Notes under the pieces: generated by a model
Databases searched by the model: none
What the model saw: only the letters and a program-made list of their open reading frames with translations
Told to the model about the DNA's origin: nothing
Program-made: the position numbers and the translations under genes
From: Cladocopium goreaui
Taxonomy: Eukaryota; Sar; Dinophyceae; Suessiales; Symbiodiniaceae
DNA length: 64,000 nt
Assembly (NCBI GenBank): GCA_947184155.2
Contig: CAMXCT020001791.1
Coordinates: 242,501 to 306,500 of the forward strand
Direction: 5' to 3'
In this document: in pieces, positions 60,501 through 64,000 of the stretch
Layout of the letters: each line of letters begins with the position of its first letter
Position numbering within the stretch: the first letter of the stretch is position 1

Positions 60501-63500
60501 ATCAAACAACTATCAAACAACCATTACCCTCTGGTAATTTCAGATAGCTATTGAAAAAAGCCCATTTATAGTTGCTTTACCTATTACAAATGCTGATTTT
60601 CCGTAGGTTTTCCATAATCATGTTAGTTTACTAGAAGGTAATCTTACGAGTAATCAACCAGCAAAAAATCACCTCACCAACTAGTGCCATCCGAGGTACC
60701 ACAAGCCACCGCCTCCCAGAACGCCCACCAAGTCGGGCCCCTGTCTCTGCGACCTCAACGTCGCGGTGACCTCCCGCTCCGTCGCCGGGCCTTGGTCGTC
60801 GCTGGTGACGTTGGGAAACAACTCCTGCGGCCCAGTTTGGGCCCGGTAAAACCGGGGAGGGCCCATGGTGGTGCACCCAAAATATTCAAAACCATCCAAA
60901 ACCTATGAAAAAATGTTGGAACATCAGAACATCCTCTGGAAATGGGCCAATATCAGGGGAAATCATGTCTTGGGACCATATGCAAATATTAGAAAAATAA
61001 TTGGAAAATCATAGGCGATCATGGTTGATCATGGTCCCATTGACCAACCACAGCCATCCATAACCAACCATAATCAAGTTGATGGTTGATTAATTAGCGG
61101 TGGTTGATTAGTGACTGTGTTTGATGGGGATTCTCCGGAGTTTATGGCCAATGAGGACAATTAACTGGTAGCTATATATATTTAATATCTATATATAATA
61201 TAATAAAATAGTAATATCAATAATTATAGATAATAAAAAAAATATATTAATAATAATAACAATAACAATAATATAATAATAAACTCATTAATTAATAAGA
61301 ATAGTTGGTGAAGAGGGGGTCCAAACTGAGTCATACAGCAACCAGCAATACGAAGGGAGGGTTATCCTTCAAGAAAAGGCTGGTGAGGATGCAACCCCTG
61401 AATAGACCTTAATATTCCTTGGAGAACTCTGGTTCCAACCATATTGAACCCACCAGGTAGCATCACGTGTATATATAAGTTTACATTAAGTTTTCAAAAA
61501 AGGCGCTGCCAAGGGCCAAAGATTCATGGTGTCAGCTTACTGCAAGAAAATCAACATCATCAATATCATGAACATCATCAACGACAACAACAACAACAGC
61601 AGCAGCAACAACAACAACACCAACAGCGATGTCATCGTGACAACCCGGAGCGACCTCATTGTGTGAAACCCCTCCGGTTCGTATCTTCCTGTGACATTTA
61701 CACAAACCTTAGATACCTGGTTTTCTTTCGGTGGTTAGTACATTGACATTTTGACCAATACTGGTAGCAAGAATATTATAAATTATAATCCCTTCTTCCT
61801 ATTACTAAAACCCCCCAAATAAAAACATAGGATCGGTGTGGCACTTCTGGCACTTCCGTTTTTTTTGGTTGGACACAATTGGATTGAATCAAATTTGAAA
61901 TCATGTTTTTTATTTCTATGGTTGGGGTTTTTCATTGGAATATTAGGGGCACCCTAATACTAAATAGCCCCTAATAAAAATAGATCACCGCGTTCACCAT
62001 TTGGCGATCCAGTTCCAGTCGTCCTCCAACAGCCTTTCGCCCAATGACCTGCTGATCATCAGCACGGGGATCTGCAAAACTTCATCGCAAGGATCCTGCG
62101 ATAGAACTGGATCCCTGGATCCCTGGATCCTATGAACATTCGGCGAAAACCATAGGACTTTGAACCATCGGAAACCATAAAGGCGTTCGGGGTGATTCCT
62201 TCTTTTTGGACATTTCACGGAGGAAAACAACCTGGGTCAAGGTCAAGGCATTCGGAATCCTGGTTGATGGTAAAACATGGTAAAACATGGTAAAACCATG
62301 TACCGCATTGAAGAACACCAAATTGATACTAGATATACTATGATATAATGATATACTAGTATTCTATGTGATTCAGAACCGCTACTAAACCATTCCAAAG
62401 CTGTTTTCAGGACCTGTTTTTATGATCATCAAATCCCACTAAGCATCGATTCTGGGGACCACCGGAAGTCACGCCGACGCGCTTAAGTCTTAGCTTTACT
62501 TGCTATTTCTGGTTCAACATGTTGACCTGTGAAGTTGGATGCGTGAATGATAATTACCCTCCAGTATATCAACATCGACACTGAAAGTACCCATTTGTTG
62601 AGTGGAAACTGATCTTCCAACTCCTGTCTGGCAGGGTCTATTTTAATTCACTGCGGGGTACAACAAATGATCCGCCATGCAGTAATCCATGTCTGAGCCA
62701 TGCGTGCAAAGGTTTCAGGCAAGGCGCAAAAAAAATCCAAAACGTGGTTCCGCTGGGTTCATAGGGATTCCCCCAAAACGAATGGATACTTTCCGAAACG
62801 CAATGATAGGATAAGCTTCCCCTCCAGGAAATTTTCTTAGCTATGGAAGCCATGGTCAATGGAATTCGATGAATTACTGTACAATGCCCATGGTGATTTT
62901 CCATAGCAAAGTGTTTACCCTCTGGTAAACTAACATAGCCATTGAAAATGGCAATTTATAGTGGATTTTCCCAGTACAAATGGTGATTTTCCATAGTTTT
63001 TCGTATGTTTACCAGAGGGTAATTACCAGGAATCAAATGTAATCACAATTCGGATAGGCAAACCTTTCTGAGTAAGCCATTCCATTTTTCGCGGGGACTC
63101 TCCCTGAGACATCCCAGGAAAAATCTACACATGCTAGGTTTTATGCAGTTTGCGCCTAAAAGTGGGGCGCCACCAATTTTTCATGTCACCGTTTATCAGT
63201 TCTTCACAGAATGACCATATGGTGAGGGATTGACCCGATTTATCAAGAAATCCAAGTGTCATTTTGTTGGTTATACATTCTCATGGCGAATTCGCATGAT
63301 ATTCCCATGATACCATTAGAATTTCCAACCAATTCACCATGTTCAATAGTTAAATCATCTTATCTTAATGGTTAATTAAATCAACATGTTTAATATATAG
63401 TTAAATCAGTTAAAACAGCATTTTTAATGGTTAAATCAGCATTTCTAGTGGTAAAATCACCATTTTTACTGCCTCGATCAAGGCTGAAAATCACCATTCT

Positions 63501-63601
63501 TACATCAGCAGGTGACATCGCCGAGGCTCCGGTGCGGCGCAACTCATGGCCACCGTTTGCTCGCCGTAGCTGAAGATGACGATGCCCGCGGCACCCCGGT
63601 C
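36598..63601 (-). CDS. Putative secretory glycan-amidase: PA domain plus PNGase F-like domains (5' end outside window)
   Basis: Proposed exons: 63601-63536, 62071-62006, 60824-60754, 59309-~59150, 58306-~58184, 57235-57172, 56391-56246, 41502-~41395, 40680-40585, 40364-40228, 39779-~39666, 38717-38578 and 36691-36598 (TGA). The first two give GAAGIVIFSYGEQ and IPVLMISRSLGERL, typical of PA domains. Later exons give YTELEVELALDC, NCPPWDHELNLYLC, RWVTPYGREAHW, LITGHGWG (across a splice), NCAEFCDHSHHFSVNG, NQYGTWPFGRAGWCPG and NTLTYHAYFNGTDY. These resemble the PHM-like jelly-roll domains of peptide-N-glycosidase F and related predicted amidases, which remove N-glycans from glycoproteins. Phases agree across many junctions, but linkage of the PA exons (62-60 kb) to the amidase part is less certain, as are the ~ boundaries. 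The intron between 56246 and 41502 is 14.7 kb long and contains the element at 42-55 kb. Confidence 0.65.
37850..38570. repeat. TA-rich and poly-A simple repeats in an intron
   Basis: TA tracts (37955-37970, 38224-38240, 38296-38313, 38385-38400, 38494-38510) alternate with A-runs of the CAAAAAA type. This is the last intron of the PA/PNGase-like gene. I see no coding signal. Confidence 0.55.
38893..38989. mobile_element. Family A2 repeat
   Basis: The interior GGACCCTGAAAATCG...CTATCTGGCAGGGTCTA and the right end TTTACTAGAGGGTA match the A2 subfamily. The left terminus is degraded. It lies in an intron of the PA/PNGase-like gene. Confidence 0.5.
39508..39553. repeat. Tandem 9-bp repeat (GACATCATC)
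   Basis: Five near-perfect copies of GACATCATC sit immediately before a family A repeat. On the minus strand they would read DDV repeats, but no splice context supports translation. Confidence 0.6.
39573..39648. mobile_element. Family A repeat, internally deleted (76 bp)
   Basis: Both ends are intact (TACCCTCTGGTAAT and TTTACCAGAGGGTA). The left arm has lost about 30 bp, so the hairpin is asymmetric. It lies just downstream of the 39779-39666 exon of the PA/PNGase-like gene. Confidence 0.7.
40740..41330. other. Intron with TA repeats
   Basis: TA microsatellites lie at 40750-40850, followed by AT-rich unique sequence between the 41502-41395 and 40680-40585 exons. No other feature seen. Confidence 0.45.
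42139..43878 (-). CDS. Transposase-like protein (579+ aa), dinoflagellate-expanded family
   Basis: This open frame runs at least from 43878 to the TGA at 42139. Homology-like sequence (FLNCKPHPPEVPAVV) extends upstream in frame to about 43925, so the true start or a splice acceptor lies there. Visible motifs in order are GDEGKGKRR (a possible acidic catalytic site), CHWCMAG, DPFHTLRIGLYRDF (a second acidic site), a hydrophobic middle region, and a C-terminal block KPKAHFFRHI...NPLTWNCEQNEDMIGR. From memory, proteins with this layout are abundant and nearly intronless in dinoflagellate genomes. The DPFH and KPK.HFF.H...ED blocks recall DDE-type transposases, but I cannot assign a superfamily. 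It sits about 600 bp downstream of the methyltransferase-like gene on the same strand. Confidence 0.6.
   Translation of the reverse strand: MVTERLRQGAMCDQGHQGPPKTTSNVARNAYRAIRRTGLSWKIPIEEYDYKKLDGSYLTTHYLRPMKIVEYLLDKKPLLVCGESDTEKVKGIFGAFWDAYRSYHGTHEVYQRHSGNLDRVVPLAIHGDEGKGKRRSSTTLVTLEAVIGCKGETRLCTECEPRGLYPEQWGPRGDDQHLVAKAMRTNMKGHSYLQHWPLFVVPGILNKNYKPLTYELLDVVAADLEKLFTTGVQVRGETWYGAVIGAKGDLKWHSKVARLVRGFEHQGRQRDIPMCHWCMAGSPGVPAEDVARHHPCWEQTLWAQRPWSSSSPPGLLVVPFDQRFPEKFYQHDPFHTLRIGLYRDFVGSVIFLYMSWNLFDGGSVPTKLEAAWSSFCLWQRGVQKSASLRSFSKALFNYKTKKSYPWINAKGSDVTLCLKWISVITYGFVQTCTDNDQLQILNIILSASQAAVGFFDCMNQHRLWMSTACAISLYELGHFFLVGYGWLAGWAYRNQFCLFSVKPKAHFFRHILLELLAQLEANTQVVLNPLTWNCEQNEDMIGRISSLTVKLDSRVSTRRVLEFWMVKSAILYKRHFGLQ
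44518..55000 (-). CDS. Multidomain protein with methyltransferase-like core (element gene 1)
   Basis: This gene has many exons with short introns. Approximate exons: 54955-54882, 54815-54529, 54420-54275, 54155-53545 (acidic, with EDSQPL repeats and CPVCGKVGPHEC), 53400-53110, 53006-52785, 52650-52095 (Lys/Ala-rich), 51970-51843, 51063-50955 (QDLFDWIALREDPG), 50405-50125 (EFFSGVGRIAKFA), 49990-49815 (VVCSSWSVVNIGTSQR), 49690-49570 (WWLENPESSLI), 49440-49210, 49085-49010, 48890-48715, 48270-48135, 47735-47410, 47160-46800, 46695-46545, 46392-46335, 46235-46185 (DRYEKGLILYWAET), 46050-45840, 45750-45595, 45455-45370, 45225-45130, 44985-44925 and 44710-44518 (Lys/Ala tail, TAA). The three core motifs fall in the order of motifs I, IV and VI of C5-cytosine methyltransferases, with Cys-Ser-Ser where PC is usual and ENP where ENV is usual. 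Activity is not shown. The N-terminal start was not found. Confidence 0.6.
45005..45115. repeat. Tandem repeat (TTTCGATACATGTTTCATT unit)
   Basis: Four degenerate units of TTTCGATACATGTTTCATTT lie in a short intron of the methyltransferase-like gene. Confidence 0.5.
47860..47975. repeat. Direct duplication of a ~43-bp segment
   Basis: GGTTCTCTCTATGAAATGGG...TTTACACTGCTA occurs twice about 67 bp apart with no mismatch that I see. It lies in an intron of the methyltransferase-like gene and suggests a recent duplication. Confidence 0.7.
48000..48065. repeat. TA microsatellite
   Basis: An (AT)n tract with TATAAATATA variants lies in an intron of the methyltransferase-like gene. It is the only long TA tract within that gene. 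Confidence 0.6.
48598..48650. repeat. Tandem 21-bp repeat (CGCTCTTTCGTCG)
   Basis: Two and a half units of CGCTCTTTCGTCGYGGTTTTT follow a poly-T run. Intronic. Confidence 0.65.
54968..55032. repeat. Tandem 10-bp repeat (ATGAATAAAC)
   Basis: Six to seven units of ATGAATAAAC/ATGAATGAAC lie just upstream of the first exon I can place in the methyltransferase-like gene. On the minus strand the repeat reads as FIHVYSCL-type translation, which is not credible as protein. Confidence 0.7.
55120..56240. other. Stretch between the nested element and the upstream host exon
   Basis: I see no supportable exon here. A partial family B end (GAAACCACCAACCAG) lies at 55749-55763. The right border of the nested element should fall within this stretch. 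Confidence 0.4.
56972..57078. mobile_element. Hairpin MITE-like repeat, family B
   Basis: The copy runs from CTGGTTGGTGGTATACCC to GTTCCAAACCACCAACCAG. It lies in an intron of the PA/PNGase-like gene between the 57235-57172 and 56391-56246 exons. Confidence 0.7.
58460..58574. mobile_element. Hairpin MITE-like repeat, family A
   Basis: This 115-bp copy has intact ends (TACCCTCTGGTAATTTG and TGTTTACCAGAGGGTA). It lies in an intron of the PA/PNGase-like gene, 122 bp from the next copy. Confidence 0.75.
58697..58800. mobile_element. Hairpin MITE-like repeat, family A
   Basis: This 104-bp copy has both ends intact and highly complementary arms. A much more diverged copy may follow to about 58945, ending GTTTGCCAAAGGGTA. 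Confidence 0.75.
60272..60381. mobile_element. Hairpin MITE-like repeat, family A
   Basis: The copy runs from TACCCTCTGGTAAACG to GTTTACCATAGGGTA. It lies in an intron of the PA/PNGase-like gene. Confidence 0.7.
60525..60640. mobile_element. Hairpin MITE-like repeat, family A
   Basis: The copy runs from TACCCTCTGGTAATTTC to GTTTACTAGAAGGTA, ending about 114 bp from the 60824-60754 exon. The right end has two substitutions. Confidence 0.65.
61560..61630. repeat. CAA/CAG microsatellite
   Basis: (CAA)n, (CAG)n and (CATCAT)n tracts lie in an intron. The plus-strand Gln-rich reading is a by-product of the repeat. Confidence 0.7.
61788..61980. mobile_element. Relative of the TAATCCCTTC inverted-repeat element
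   Basis: The left end TAATCCCTTCTTCCTATTAC resembles that of 35517-36040. The right portion has GGCACCCTAATACTAAATAG. It is a shorter, rearranged copy. Confidence 0.45.
62554..62660. mobile_element. Family A2 repeat
   Basis: The copy runs from TACCCTCCAGTATATC to AATTCACTGCGGGGTA, with the interior CTCCTGTCTGGCAGGGTCTA. It is the most complete copy of the variant subfamily. Confidence 0.6.
62916..63021. mobile_element. Hairpin MITE-like repeat, family A
   Basis: This 106-bp copy has intact ends TACCCTCTGGTAAACTAAC and GTATGTTTACCAGAGGGTA. It lies between the two PA-domain exons. Confidence 0.75.
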
Positions 63602-64000
63602 CTGGTACCAACTTCGCCGAACTAGATCGGTCGATAAAGAAAACCATCCATTGACCAACTAGGTCCTCAGTTCCAGTCAGTTCCACAAACCAATCCTCCG
63701 CACTGATCCAGCACATTTGTTGGTTTTACCGCAACCTCTTTATGTTTGACAGATTTCTGCATCTTGCAGGGGATTACGGACCATGATGAAAGACCGATGA
63801 TATAATACAGTATGAATAGATGTCCATAGATTGGGGTGATCATTCTGGCCCATACCCTTGAAACCTTGCAAGTCAGACTCCATTTGTTTCAACCATATTC
63901 TCAGTGCACGGATCCTTTAATAACTCTCCAATGGTTTGGGGGGGCGCCCTGCCCTAACAATTAGCCAACAGTATCACCGACGATATTACAAAACTCCCAA
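63602..64000. other. Right-edge intron or upstream sequence
   Basis: I see no supportable exon between the first PA-domain exon and the window edge. The upstream exons (signal peptide and start of the PA domain) are expected beyond position 64000. Confidence 0.4.

Noticed and set aside
61444-61746. Gln-rich plus-strand ORF
   Set aside because: It is explained by CAA/CAG microsatellites inside an intron.
4474-63021. Family A hairpins as introner elements (each copy creating a whole intron)
   Set aside because: In bioB and bioDA no copy coincides with an intron's ends; they sit inside larger introns or between genes.

Overview
The window reads as nuclear DNA of a dinoflagellate, most likely a Symbiodiniaceae-type genome. 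Supporting signs are small exons separated by long AT-rich introns, splice donors that mix GT, GC and probably GA, and an extra G after the acceptor AG at every intron I could place in the best-resolved gene (15 of 15 in bioB). All recognised genes lie on the minus strand, which fits the unidirectional gene arrays of these algae, and the introns are full of short hairpin repeats. The coding exons carry introns throughout, so this is not bacterial contamination. Reading frames were checked by hand, codon phase by codon phase. Family assignments rest on remembered motifs, not on searches.

Host genes, in transcription order from right to left: (1) A large gene from at least 63.6 kb to 36.6 kb carries a probable protease-associated (PA) domain followed by regions resembling peptide-N-glycosidase F type amidases. 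(2) A complete biotin synthase gene (bioB), 34.4 to 21.1 kb, has 16 exons and encodes 389 residues with an N-terminal targeting-like peptide. (3) A two-exon gene at 19.8 to 18.8 kb encodes a 242-residue cysteine-rich secreted protein of unknown function. (4) A bioD-bioA fusion gene runs from 16.0 kb to at least 4.9 kb. It starts with a mitochondrial-looking presequence, then dethiobiotin synthetase, then DAPA aminotransferase. Its last exons, including the one with the PLP-binding lysine, were not found and probably lie left of the window. Genes 2 and 4 together encode the last three enzymatic steps of biotin synthesis (KAPA to DAPA to dethiobiotin to biotin), so this is a near-contiguous biotin locus in a eukaryote.

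Mobile DNA: between 55.1 and 42.1 kb, inside one intron of the PA/PNGase-like gene, sits a dense coding island on the same strand. It has a many-exon gene for a multidomain protein with a methyltransferase-like core, and an almost intronless 579-residue transposase-like ORF. I interpret this as a large nested mobile element, the best candidate here for an undescribed system. A fragment of what looks like a related gene lies at the left edge (1 to 2.4 kb). Smaller repeats include about 20 copies of a roughly 105-bp hairpin with ends TACCCTCTGGTAA / TTACCAGAGGGTA, a second hairpin family with ends CTGGTTGGTGGTT, several single inverted-repeat elements, and many TA, GAT and other microsatellites. 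I saw no rRNA, tRNA, spliced-leader RNA gene or CRISPR array.
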